A stretch of 64,000 nucleotides of DNA from Tenebrio molitor. Taxonomy: Eukaryota; Arthropoda; Insecta; Coleoptera; Tenebrionidae. Positions within the stretch are counted from its first letter, which is position 1, and each line of letters starts with the position of its first letter. Of the stretch, positions 1-11,297 are shown in pieces. The notes below the pieces were generated by a model that made no database searches, was not told where the DNA came from, and worked only from the letters and a program-made list of their open reading frames with translations. A program made the translations under genes and the position numbers. The stretch is from positions 9,114,001 to 9,178,000 of the forward strand of contig NC_091051.1 of the NCBI RefSeq assembly GCF_963966145.1, in the 5' to 3' direction.

Positions 1-699
1 CCAGTTGTCTTTGTAATGTAATGTGACAGTAGACAGAACTTTTTAATGCATCCTTTAATGCCCCATAAATTTGAGCCAAATAATAAAGAGTGAATGTATG
101 AACTTTCTCAAAATTTTTCCAAGCTAAATTAGTGTCTTTCTCTGCATTTTGACAAAACAAACTACTTATATCTACTGGTGGTGCTGACAAGGTTTTAAAA
201 TTTACATATAACTTTTCAGCTTTCTCAAGATACACTTTTGATTTTTCTGGATCTCTCTGTGACCACAAGATTCCAAACTGATTATACATGTTCAATGTTA
301 CCATTATCATGACAGGAGAATCAATATAGTCCTGAATAACATCTTCACATTTTTGCAAAAAATTTTCTCCATTTGATAATTCTTCAGTGTCAATAGATAC
401 CATTCCCAAATGGAAGTAAACAGTACCCAACATTGCTGAAAGTATTTTAACATTAGTTAATAAAACTCTTTCAAAATGACTTCAATTCCACCTATTAATT
501 TTATTCTTTCAGCACTCTCAAGTGATTGATTTCGCAATAAATTTTCTAAACTTGCTTTCATACCAATTAAAATTTGCTTGGCTGCATATTTTGAAGTGTA
601 TGGTTCATTGTCTGGGTCAAATTTACTCTCATCTAGAAGCTTAACTACCTTGTTGTATTTTTCATGCAGATCAACAAACACTTCCTTTGTAATCGTCAT
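1..699 (-). CDS. KIFBP: KIF1-binding protein (KIFBP), 5' part, runs off the left edge
   Basis: KIFBP binds kinesin-3 family motors and controls their attachment to microtubules and axonal transport. Two exons are visible: 492-699 with the start codon at 699, and 1-435 continuing off the left edge. They are separated by a 56-nt intron (436-491) with a GTGGAA donor and TTTCAG acceptor. The N-terminus carries NEPYTSKYAAKQIL, matching the conserved EPYKSKYSAR block of vertebrate KIFBP. Exon 2 gives FHLGMVSIDTEELSNGE, then YNQFGILWSQR and YYLAQIYGALKDALKSSVYC, all in the family order. These are helical TPR-like repeats. The alternative of reading through the donor gives a stop after KEFY; the spliced product restores the family sequence. 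The first 214 residues or so are present of a family near 620. Divergent neighbour: the RhoGAP gene. Confidence 0.93.
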
Positions 700-1743
700 G
701 ATAAAGACAAATTGGTTCCTTATCCCAATGCGCTACAACATGGACACCATATCAAATAATTCAATTAAATAAAATTAAACCAATCAACCTTTTAGTAATC
801 TTGCAAATACACCCACAACTACAAGACTTGGATTTTCGAGAGGCTACTTAATATTTTGATCGCAGAATGACAAATGTATTGAATTACATTGACACATCGT
901 TGACACAGGAAAAGTTAGGTTAGGTTGGATTGGGTTGGATTAGGTGGAAATATTTTGTAACTTTGTATTTTTTTTAAATATAAATAAAGTAGAAAAGCTT
1001 AACAATGTTTTTTTGGCTACTTATTTAACTTTTTTATTGTGTAAATATTATACATTTTTACTAATAAAATAAGTTTCAGTAGATGTTTATTGAGAGGCGT
1101 AGAGTTTTTTTCCAGTTTTCACACCATTAGGCAGTTTTTACAAAAGATATTTTCTTTTCATTTTACTTAGATTACAAAACTGAAAATTTAGCCTTAGGAA
1201 ATTTTTATCTGCAATTTTTATTTATATTTTAAAAAGTCCAAAAAAATATAGATAGAATTCATTGAATCATTAACTTCTTTAACGAGGAATTTTAATATGT
1301 AGAGATTTAACAATACTGAATAATATTATAATCTAAAAAGTAAAAAAAATAATTATAAATCATAAAAATTTTAAATTAAATTAACGCGCCAAAACCGACC
1401 AATACCTAGGCTTCAATTTTGAAGATTACAAGATCCCGGTTGGCTCCCGGTCCCCTTCCATTGATTTTTGGTATATCAGAGTAAATGATCAGAGGCGGCA
1501 TAGATCTGTCATCTGTGGCATAGATGTTGGAGGTGTGGTTAGTGTACATAAAATTACAGAAATTCCCACAAACACTGATGTGCTCAAAATGTCGAAAATA
1601 AATAGTAAATGTCGTGTTCGTTATAGTTCCATTTCTGTATGAGTGAACGTGTTTAGTTTGAAGATGTTTTGATGTTCCGTTTTAGTTAGGTTATGCTTGG
1701 ATGATCAGTGCAATTATTCCAGACGGAGCTCTAAACGTTTGAG
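700..1743. other. Intergenic region between divergent KIFBP and RhoGAP starts
   Basis: About 1 kb separates two head-to-head start codons, so both promoters and 5' UTRs should lie here. I see no clear TATA box in a convincing position. A short GGTT/TTAGG-rich tract occurs at 914-945. Confidence 0.6.
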
Positions 1744-4700
1744 ATGAGTAGTTGGGCAGCTAGGATGCACAGGCGAGCTGCCACATTTAGTAACGTGGTC
1801 ACTTCTTGTGGCCACCCTTCAGGCCCATATCCTCGCAGATTGGAAAAAGTCAAGTTTGGGGTATCTCTTGAAGAAGTCTGTAAAAACGACATTCCGGGAC
1901 CACTTCTTGTAAGTCTCTGCATAAGGGTGCTTGTCAGAAATGTCACATTTAATTGTTAATTTGTACTGTACAATTTTTTTTTATATGTCCTTTCTGCCAC
2001 CCAAGTGTCTGTTCACTATATGTTTGTTTGTTGTAAATCTTAAACTATTGATTCAAAAGAAGATTTTTTAATTTATAAAACCACAATCCCAGTGCTTCAT
2101 GTGCCCTATTGCACATCGTTAACGGTAGTGAAAATACCAGTTTTACCGCCATTTACAAATGTGTATCAGTTAAACAATTAATTCTCATACAGATTTTCTG
2201 GATACAATAATTTTTTTCATACATTTCTTGGTCAGATATGCGTATTCAGTGATCTAAGTTATTTTATTTCATCAAATCACTAACAGTTTAATTCTTTTAA
2301 AAACCGTTTATATCAGGCATCCTACTATAGATAAATCCTGTGTAGTTGTTAAATTTAAATTACCCAAATCACACCTTTCTTGACGTTATAATGTTTATTA
2401 TTCTTATCATCTTATTAAAAAATAAATTGAATGTATTTGTTTTGTAAATGATGTTTGTTTAAAAGTTATTTGCACGACTCTAATAAATACAGGCAGATGT
2501 ACAGTTTTAAGAATTATATTTAAAAAATATTTATGAACACCAATTCATGTGTCACAGTGATTTGTGCTGGGTGATTCAAATCTTTTGTACTTAAACTCCA
2601 AATGTTGCGTTATGAATATAAAAAGTTAGAGTTTGTATTGTTGCTGACAAATAACGACGAAGCTGTTTGATGTTTAACTTCTTCATTTAATTAATCACGA
2701 TTTGGTTAGTTGGTTATTCAAATAATTTTGTTGTTTTATCATTTCATTATTAGTTTGCAACTCCGGCATGTTTTAAGGACGTGAAATAAGAGAGCAAATT
2801 ATTTACAATTGTTATCATTATTCAGATGTTTGTTTAGAAGTTAATAACATATTTTTACCCACTTATGTGTCTGAATTAAACTTTTCCGGGTTAGACTGTG
2901 TTCGTTTTTTTCTGAGAATTTCTACGCTACAATTTTGTTATCGTCAGTATTAATGTAATCTTAACAACTTTGTAGTTGATTATAACTTCCTAAAAAATGA
3001 TAAACGACGAATTTATTTTTATCATCACGAGATATCAATGTTACAATGTGTAGTCTGTTCCATGTAAAAATTAAATCTTATTTTCCTGTAAACAGTGACA
3101 GCAAATATATGATTTGTGATTTTGATTTTCTCTATTTGACTTGTATATTTTATCAAACGATACATAGAGAGGAAAGAAATGATATTACATAACAGAAATA
3201 AAATCAACAAAATACACACGTGTTTGCGAATTTATTAATATGTATAAAATGAACGTTTTGAGTTCTTTATGTTTTGTCAAGTTTCATTAAGTAATGCTGA
3301 AGTGTTATTCGTATTTTCTCAACGTTGGTGTTATGTACACATTGTTTTCTTTTATTTTTATACAGCAAATACAACAACAAACTTTCGCAATTGCAGAAGA
3401 AGAATGTAACTAAATGTGCTTTTTGAAATCTGAGTTAATTAACACTACGCATAATGAATCAGATGGTGGTGCAATTCTGTTTTGTAAACAATAATACAGC
3501 AAAGTTTTTTATTATCTAATACCTACAAGGAGAGTCACTCTTATGTTTTTGCGAATCCAACACTTAACCTACAGTAGTTTTTTGATTATTGCATAATAAT
3601 GAATAAAACGATTCAGAATAAAATATAAGTTAGAATAATTTTCCTTTGCAAATTGTTATAGAATTGAACTATTATTTTTCTGGTTCACACTCACAAATCT
3701 ACGAACTAAATAAAACTAGGGAAAAAATTACAGAAAATAATTTGATTTGTTGCTATATTGTGAAAATATATTCGTTATTGTTAATACATATACCCAAATA
3801 TTTCAAGTAGCTGTTAAATTGATTCTTGGCAATGTTGAAATACATAATTATGTACTTAATTATTTTATAATTGACAAATCGTTTTAATTAACAATAATTT
3901 TAATTAAACTAATACTTGCAATAAAATTAACGAGAAACTACGGCTGTTCGTTACTCATTTCTTATTTCGTTTTCTTTATTTTTTTTATCTTATCAAGAGC
4001 TGAAATTTGTTTTATTGTTTACGTGGGAAATTTTTATTACGGTGATTTTAATTGTTACTTCTCATATAGAGACTAATCGGTTTTTTGGCCTTTGCATATA
4101 CTAACAGAAAGATAAGAATCGTGTACAACATTAGAATTTATTCTACAGTTTTGCAAATATGTAATTGGCCCTAGCTACATATCAACTCTTCTCTGAGATT
4201 AAACCTTTAAATGTGCACCACATGCAATTACAAAAACATATTACATTCAGATGTGATGTAATATTGTCCCTACAATTTATGTTTAGTGAATTTTATTCAA
4301 CGGCTGCTATTGTCTCGTCATTATGAAGATGTTGATACGGTTTTGTTGATTCTAAAATGAGTTGTCGTAAATGGCCGAAGGTAGAGAAGAATTAAAATCA
4401 CTTAATTATAAATTGACTATCACATATTATGTTAAGCATTAATAGTGTCGAACTTTCGAGCATTTAATGTCCAATCCATTTGTCAACATTTGAAAATTTG
4501 AAATTGTTGTAAATAACCCTTATAATGACGTAGCCATAATATAAATTTAATTCTTATTTAAACAAGTGTACATTTTTCTTTGTTTGATACTTTTTAAATT
4601 ACTGTGTAACTCATTTGTTTACACTTCTTTGACTCACTTGGTGGTTGTATTGAATGTGACCATGAACTAGAAGTTTTTATTGCAAAACTTGCACTATTTA

Positions 4701-7700
4701 AATGTTTATGAATATTAGTTATCTGATCAATAATTCTCACATAAACAAGTAATTGGTATGCATTGTTTTATCATATCTCATTTACGTGTAAAACCATACT
4801 GTTACTGAGTATTTTGGAATTCTTAGTCAACAACTTAGTCAGTCAAATGTTCTTTTATTTTTTTTTCTTTTGCAATTCAAAGTGCCTTGAACAAATTGTT
4901 TGCTTTAATAAGTACCTATTTAGTTTTATCAGTACATTATTTTTTTTAGAACAGTTTTTGTCTTGTTTATGTAAAAAAACAGTCTCTTGTATTTACAAAC
5001 ATGAAACTTATCTAACATTTGGCTAATTTTAGAAAAAATGCCAACAGTAGTTTTGTTTAATTAGCTCATGGAATAATAGATTTCGAATTCTAAACACATT
5101 TTGCGAACAAAGCCGCAATTCGGTTTTTAACCGTTACGTTATGATTCACTGCTGCATAAAAAGTAGCATACATTTTTTAAATTATTTCTTTTACAAATAG
5201 CTCCATAAATAAACTCTTTCCTCTAATTGACATCCGTGTTTTTTTTTTGTGTGTGTAGTATATTGTATCAGAATTTTTTGTCAATTCGCGACAAATGGAA
5301 ATTTTGATTTTGTTTAATTGTTTGCAGGTATTGATTTTAAAATTAAATAAGGAAGCCCCATACCGCAAAGATGTGTTTAGGGCTCCAGGACATCAGGGTG
5401 CAATGAAGAAACTTATACACTTTCTACAGACTGGTAGATTAGTTAATATGGACAATTTTAGTGTGTACACTATTGCAAGTGTTTTAAAAAAATTTCTTCG
5501 CAAAATACCAGGTGGAATTTTCGGAAAAGATGTCGAACAAAAATTCTTTCAAGTTCTGGATATGCCAGACGATCGTGAACAACGAATGGAAATTGAAAAG
5601 TGAGTTGGTATTCTGTGAATAAACCTCGTGTTGCCTGATACGAAAGAATTGCTTAACGTTTAGCAACGGAACACATTCAGTTGACGTCAGTCTATTGTTT
5701 TATGAAATTCATTAATTCTACGTAGTTACAAAGATAGCGACTTTATCAATTATTATTTTTAGTGGAACGTATGGTAGCTTAAAATAGACGAAAACTGCAT
5801 CAAAACGATAATTTTTAGATCCAAATTATTTCAAGTCGCTTTTGGATCACATTTTTAAAAATAGAATGAGATAGTAGAACATTGTAATGATGCCCTTCCA
5901 CCCTTTTATTAATCAATAGAATTTAAAGGCGGCCTTACACCAAGGCAACATGTTGCCAATTGTTGCCTTGGTGTAAGGCCGCCTTAAGAGAACTTCGACA
6001 AAATTTAAATTTCTCCTTTTTTTCAGCATTATAACCTCTCTACCAATTTACACGCAAAGACTGCTAGTTTTGCTCTTTGGAACATTTAGAGTAATAGCGT
6101 GCAATAGTGAAAAGGCCGGTACTGGCATGACCAGTGAAGCTCTTGGTGTTAGTGTAGCTCCAAGTTTTTTTCATTCCTGTGTGAGTGATGGTAAAGCAGC
6201 CAGAATGGAAGATGTGATGAAATTTAAGGTATTTACTCATTTTCTCTTTTAAAAATACATTTTTTTTAAATTTGTTCAAATGATTTCAAAGACACCTTAA
6301 AAGATTATATATTTGTAATTATTAGTAGTAAAACATATTGACACAAATTTTTAATAACATTTTTGGTGCTTCTGCTGTACAATGCTTTCTTTTTGCAACA
6401 AGGCCGAAGTCAACGTAAGTTATATCGTTTTTTTTTATGTGTGAGTAGTGTGTTAGTACCGTTTGAAGTTTACTTAGCCTTTTTCTTATTTATTGTAACG
6501 CCGTACAAGGAATTTGTTAATCGTTAGATGCTACCTTCAAGAGATAACTAATTTTGTTTGATCTCAAAGTCTCTGATTAGAGTAGTTGCAAAAACTAATA
6601 GAAAAGCAATGCAGACTATGTTGACGAAGATATTTTCAGTAGACTAAAAATAAAACTCTTAATTAGTTATTCGTTTTTTTTAAACGTGATTTTCTAAAAG
6701 ACTTACACACTGTATAGTAATTTTACTTATCTTAAGTGGAACGACAAGGCACTGACTTACACTAAGTAGAATTCTATTCAAAATGTCACAATCTATAATC
6801 TCTGATATAATAATTATTATGTATTATTTTTTCGGTGATATCCTCACACGTAGACTTAATTAATTTATCACTTACCTAAATCATAATACACCTCACAAGT
6901 ACCATTAAATGTTTGATATGTTACAAATTCTTATCAATGACACATGGACAAATTTCATTTAATGACCTTGATATTGTTCAAAGTAAAACTAATGTTACAA
7001 CGTTTATCGTGCAATTGTTCGGCTTTAATATTTATTTAATTGTTGATTAAAAATAATTAGCTCAACGAAAATATGAATCAAAGGAATATTACGTTTGCCG
7101 TCCATTTAGTAATTGTTTGGAGACTTATGTTTATGTAATTGTCAATTAAAAATAATTAACTCGTAGAAATTTTTAGAACTTTGGCATAAATTGCTTACAA
7201 TGAACTTCTATTTTAAATTTATGTTTACAATAAATTTTTGAAGATATCGCAGAAAAAACACTGTTTTATGATTGAGAAGTACAGTCACAAATTAATTTAT
7301 TATTTACAAATAGAAACCATAAATAAAGGAAGTGTTAACGGATCGATGCAGTTATCAGAAAAATACGTCATTTTCAAAGGAGAAAGACTAAATTTAGCAA
7401 AACTCAATTAATTCTACAAGATAAACACGTAAAAGCTTTACTGTTTTTATTAGAAACACTGCACACGAGATTTTTGACGGCCTTGTAAAAATACTGATTT
7501 GGAGTAAGCATTATAACGTACGTTTTTTGTGTACTAATATAGAAATTATCTCTGAGTTAATCCGAGTAATACAGGGTGACATACGGTACTTTTTGGTTAT
7601 TTTCTAAAAATACAAACGTCTACTTAACGGTTTCAGGGTTGTCTGGTGGTGCGTGTACCACCTTATTTTTTTAAATGAATTAACAGTAACCAATTGAAGC

Positions 7701-10700
7701 TGAATTGTTGACATGTCAAATTAGTTTAAAAGTCGACATTCAATTTAAAAAATACTACAAAATAATTTTTTACTTCATAATTTCAATGCAATTTTCTAGT
7801 TTTCTGAATGTTAAACCTTGTAACACGCACGACAACCACCTGAGAATTTGAATTTTTTAATGGTGTAAAACTTAATTGTTAATAGTTTAATTAACAAGTT
7901 TCTTAAAAATAGATGTTGTGACAAATGACGCTTAGTTTATTCCTAATTCATTTTATGTATTTTATTATAATCATATGTAAATATGTGTAATAAAGCAAGA
8001 GCAGATTTGATTCAGACCAGAAGCTCAGTCCATTTATATGTAAAGATTATTTAAATATAATCATTTTTTGCAAATAGAAACATGGAGCGAATTTATATTT
8101 ATCAAAACTTTAAGTAATCTTTCACTTTGTAGATATTTCAGTTTTGCTTTTTGTTGTTCACAAATTCATATAGATAGGTGTCTGTCAAGGGGATGACGTA
8201 GTAGAAACGATTTACTGTGTTGTGTGATTTTGTGGGTAGAAACAATATGACAGCTTTCATTTGATCATAGTAGTGTATTAGTAGAGCAGTAGTATTTTGA
8301 AAAATATTTCTAACGAGTTGCATGAAATTGTGTTTTAAATGTTGCAAACGTACCACTATAATTTATTTTTTGGTTTTGTTTTCCTAAATTCTAGGTAGCT
8401 TCGCGTGTTGTAAAACTTCTTATAGAACAATTTTCCACGTCGTATCTCTTCGGCAAAGACAATTACGAATTTTATTCTCGAGTGACCGGCCGTGTTTTAA
8501 GGGTACAAGGGGAATGGATTTGTTCATTTCAATATCCACCACCAGCCGCAAAGGGCTCCGTTCAGCAACAGATCTACAATAACGAATGTGGAACTTTGGA
8601 GCGATATCTTCTTGGTAAGTACCTTATAAATATTAAACATACTTTGCATGGTTTTGGAATACGTATCTTACACTGTTTGGCTTTACAACAGTAATCATAC
8701 CTAATCTTTCCATTAAAAAATATTTTACTCAGAACAACGATAAATTACATAAACAGTTTCAAATGCCCATACCTGGAAAGTGTTCCAACTTCCTTCATTC
8801 GCTTTTTGTAATCATTATTATTTCGTATTTTTAATTTATTTTTTCAAATATCTTTGTTATTATTTTATTTATCACCAATTATGAAGATTCACATTCAGAA
8901 CGATAACCTAATATATTGCAATCATATTTTTAGATACATAGAATGATTTGCTTGCACGTTTTCGCACATTTCGTTCATTATGGTGGATGCGCCGGACAAC
9001 AATAAAATTCTATCGTTGAGAAAATTTCATATTGTCATCGTAAAGTACAACCTAATCACACATGTAATGTAATGTAATCTGATTAAGTTAGTGTAGGAAA
9101 ATAATTTTAAAAAAGTTTGCGTTGCTAGAAGTTTTAACAGAAAGTTGGAACACTGGTCATTGTAAGTAACATGAAAATCAAGTGCAAAATTCTGTGATCT
9201 TTCACTTTTTCTCTTACTAACATGGTTTGCCCTGCATAACTTACTAAAAACGACACAGGCAACGTTAAATACAGTACAAAATGGGTTGGTTTCTGTTTAT
9301 TTCTTTGCGTGCACGAAATGTAATCTTTAGGTTTTTCTTGGGATTTCCAGAGCACTGTTGACTTAGTATCATTTCACGTATATGATTAGATATTATAAAA
9401 TCTATTTCCATAAATATTCAGTTACTTTCCTCTGTGAGTCACAATATTGTTCTAAATATTCTTTTTTATTTTGTTTCCTGGATGTTAAAATCATGATGTG
9501 TTTTTATTTGACTCGTTCACCGATTTCCTGTAATCGAGTCCCTCCTTCCGTAATGTAAATAATGAAAATGAAAAGATGAAAGAGACATTTTCATGTTTTT
9601 CTGTTTTTTTTTCCGTAAACCGGTCTCACTTGCGTAAATGTCGACAATTTATGTTTTCATTTAGTGTCGTTTGTCATGTTCATTTTCCCAGCATAGAGCT
9701 AATGGTTTAACTTGAATGAGGATTTTTTTTTTAGTCTAGAATAGGTACACGGGGTTATTTCTAATTTCGTCCATGTTAAGGAAAATCACTTTGAACGGTG
9801 ATTGTTCTTATAAATTCCATCTGTTTACCGTTAGTGATTCTTGAAATTTCTTAAAGGTCATTTGTCTTTGGGAACAGAAACTTGGCTTCATTGTGAAAGT
9901 GACCGCTGGCACGCAAATTATGGTTTAGAAGGTAATACTGACGTTGTTTGTGCAAATAACACAGTCTAGTTTTCCTTTTTTTAAGTAAATGTAGCGTTTA
10001 CAGTATTGTGTAATTTTTGAGTATTTTGTATGTTTGTAAGTAACGCTGTGATATTTTCATATACTTAAACATAAATAAATTTCTATTTCTTTCTAAGTTC
10101 TGTTTTATTTTGTGTCGTTTCCCTTTTTTATTTGTTGTTTTTTTTCACAATTTTATTAATTTCAGGTATGTAACTTAGTAAACACTATGCTCTAGCCGTT
10201 GAATTTAAGTGTTCATCTGTTTTTGTCATACAATTTTTGACGTTTCCAGCGATGGCACAAGTCGAAGAATGTCAGTCAACTCCAGCGTTATTGGAGTCAA
10301 GTATGCAGCCGCAAGTGAGTTCCACTTCTTTAGGAATGATAGCGGAACATAGTCTTTTAGAGTCTTGTACTCGCCTATCTATATCTTTAGAACAAAATGG
10401 CTTGTTTCAGGTACACAACCATTTGCCGCATTTATTTATGTTTAGCTTATTTTGTTTCGCAGGGAAATAATACATCACATTCATCGAGTGCTAGTCATTC
10501 TTCAAGAAATAGTCAAAATTATTCAGGACCAAAGATGACACTGGAAGAACTCAGAGCTGTAAATCGTTATGCAGAAAGTACGCGGAGTCTTAGTTATCTT
10601 CCTCAGGTTAGGGTTTTTTAAAATTTTATGGTGTTCCAATAGATACACGTGTATAAATAATTATGTAGGTGCATGAAAGACAAACAGAACGTATGAAAAC

Positions 10701-11297
10701 TCGTTCTCAATGGTTTCTGGCTCCATCTGTCGAGTGTTCTAGTTGTGGTGGTTCCTTGGATTTACCACTGAATGAAGCAGACGTGTCGGCTTTAACGAAC
10801 GCACTTCTGCGACGTTCGTCCTCAGGGACTATAGGTATAATCTGCAACTTCTCCAAACGTTGTGTCATTATAAAACGGCTTGCAGTTGGTATTGCTGGGC
10901 TTTCGCTCAGTGCAGAATCTGTTCAAAAAAGACCAAGTATTAGAAGATCGAATTCCCGTGATAAACGCCACTATCTTCACAGATCAGCTAGTCGAAGAAA
11001 TAAAGAGAACGGTTCCAGGTCCAATAGGTATAAAAGTTGGTCCTCGTAAACAATTTTTTTTTCTGTATCTATGAATTTAGTTTTAAGGGTCGAAGCGATC
11101 GGAAAAGTTCGAATTCCCGTTCGGGCAGTTTTAAGATAAAGTATGAAAACATATCAAGATCGTGCAGTTTCAAGACCAAGACTGAGTTATGCACTTGCCC
11201 AGCAGGTGATGTTAAAGATGATAGTAAAGCTGGCATTCCTACTGCCAAAAAAAGTGAAACAATCTGTGTCACTTTGACGTATAAACCGCGTATTTAG
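1744..11297 (+). CDS. RhoGAP-domain protein, ARHGAP20-like
   Basis: Predicted GTPase-activating protein for Rho-family GTPases. Exons: 1744-1908, 5328-5599, 6027-6228, 8395-8614, 9857-9931, 10250-10410, 10463-10606, 10669-10834, 10886-11027, 11081-11297; all phases agree and give 587 residues ending at TAG. The GAP domain starts near residue 38 (KVKFGVSLEEVCKNDIP) and ends near 230. The catalytic arginine finger is R73 in VFRAPG. IASVLKKFLRKIPGGIFG and the later LLFGTFRVIA and ALGVSVAPSF blocks resemble ARHGAP20. After the GAP domain come ESDRWHANYG, a CxxC (VECSSCGG) and a Ser/Arg-rich tail, likely disordered. The N-terminus is very short, without the PH or Ras-associating domains of vertebrate ARHGAP20. 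It may be the group of Drosophila RhoGAP54D, but I cannot confirm this. The 3.4-kb first intron and the 2.2-kb third intron hold no other recognisable gene. Confidence 0.85.
5926..5985. repeat. Perfect 25-bp stem hairpin in RhoGAP intron 2
   Basis: Arms 5926-5950 and 5961-5985 are exact reverse complements (AAGGCGGCCTTACACCAAGG at the outer end) around a 10-base loop. TTAA occurs at both outer edges (5923-5926 and 5984-5987). The arms are GC-rich compared with their surroundings. It could be a tiny foldback element or a hairpin-forming RNA. Confidence 0.85.
6403..6414 (+). other. Candidate 12-nt cassette microexon of the RhoGAP gene
   Basis: A pyrimidine-rich stretch ends in gcaacaag, followed by 12 bases coding AEVN and a perfect GTAAGT donor at 6415. 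The surrounding intron (6229-8394) is phase 0 on both sides and the 12 bases are an exact multiple of three, so inclusion inserts AEVN between ...MKFK and VASRVV without changing frame. The AAG acceptor is weaker than CAG. No transcript evidence. Confidence 0.4.
8780..9155. mobile_element. Possible short TIR element in RhoGAP intron
   Basis: GTGTTCCAACTTCC near 8780 reappears inverted as GAAAGTTGGAACAC at 9140-9153. The inverted match is only about 15 bp and no target duplication is evident, so this is a weak call. Confidence 0.35.
10835..10885 (+). other. 51-nt intron that is open in frame when retained
   Basis: The donor is ATAG|GTATAA and the acceptor is GCTTGCAG. The segment is exactly 17 codons, phase 1 at both ends and without a stop, so both the spliced and the retained form keep the RhoGAP frame. 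I chose the spliced form for the main model because the flanking residues are Ser-rich on both sides while the retained peptide is basic and hydrophobic. Confidence 0.55.

Noticed and set aside
1731..1946. Antisense 71-codon frame over the first RhoGAP exon
   Set aside because: It mirrors the real exon and has no recognisable domain or splice partner.
7573..7860. TACAGGGTGACATAC and a pair of GTGCGTGT-like inverted motifs as another TIR element
   Set aside because: The inverted match is interrupted by several indels and no second terminus with TA was found.
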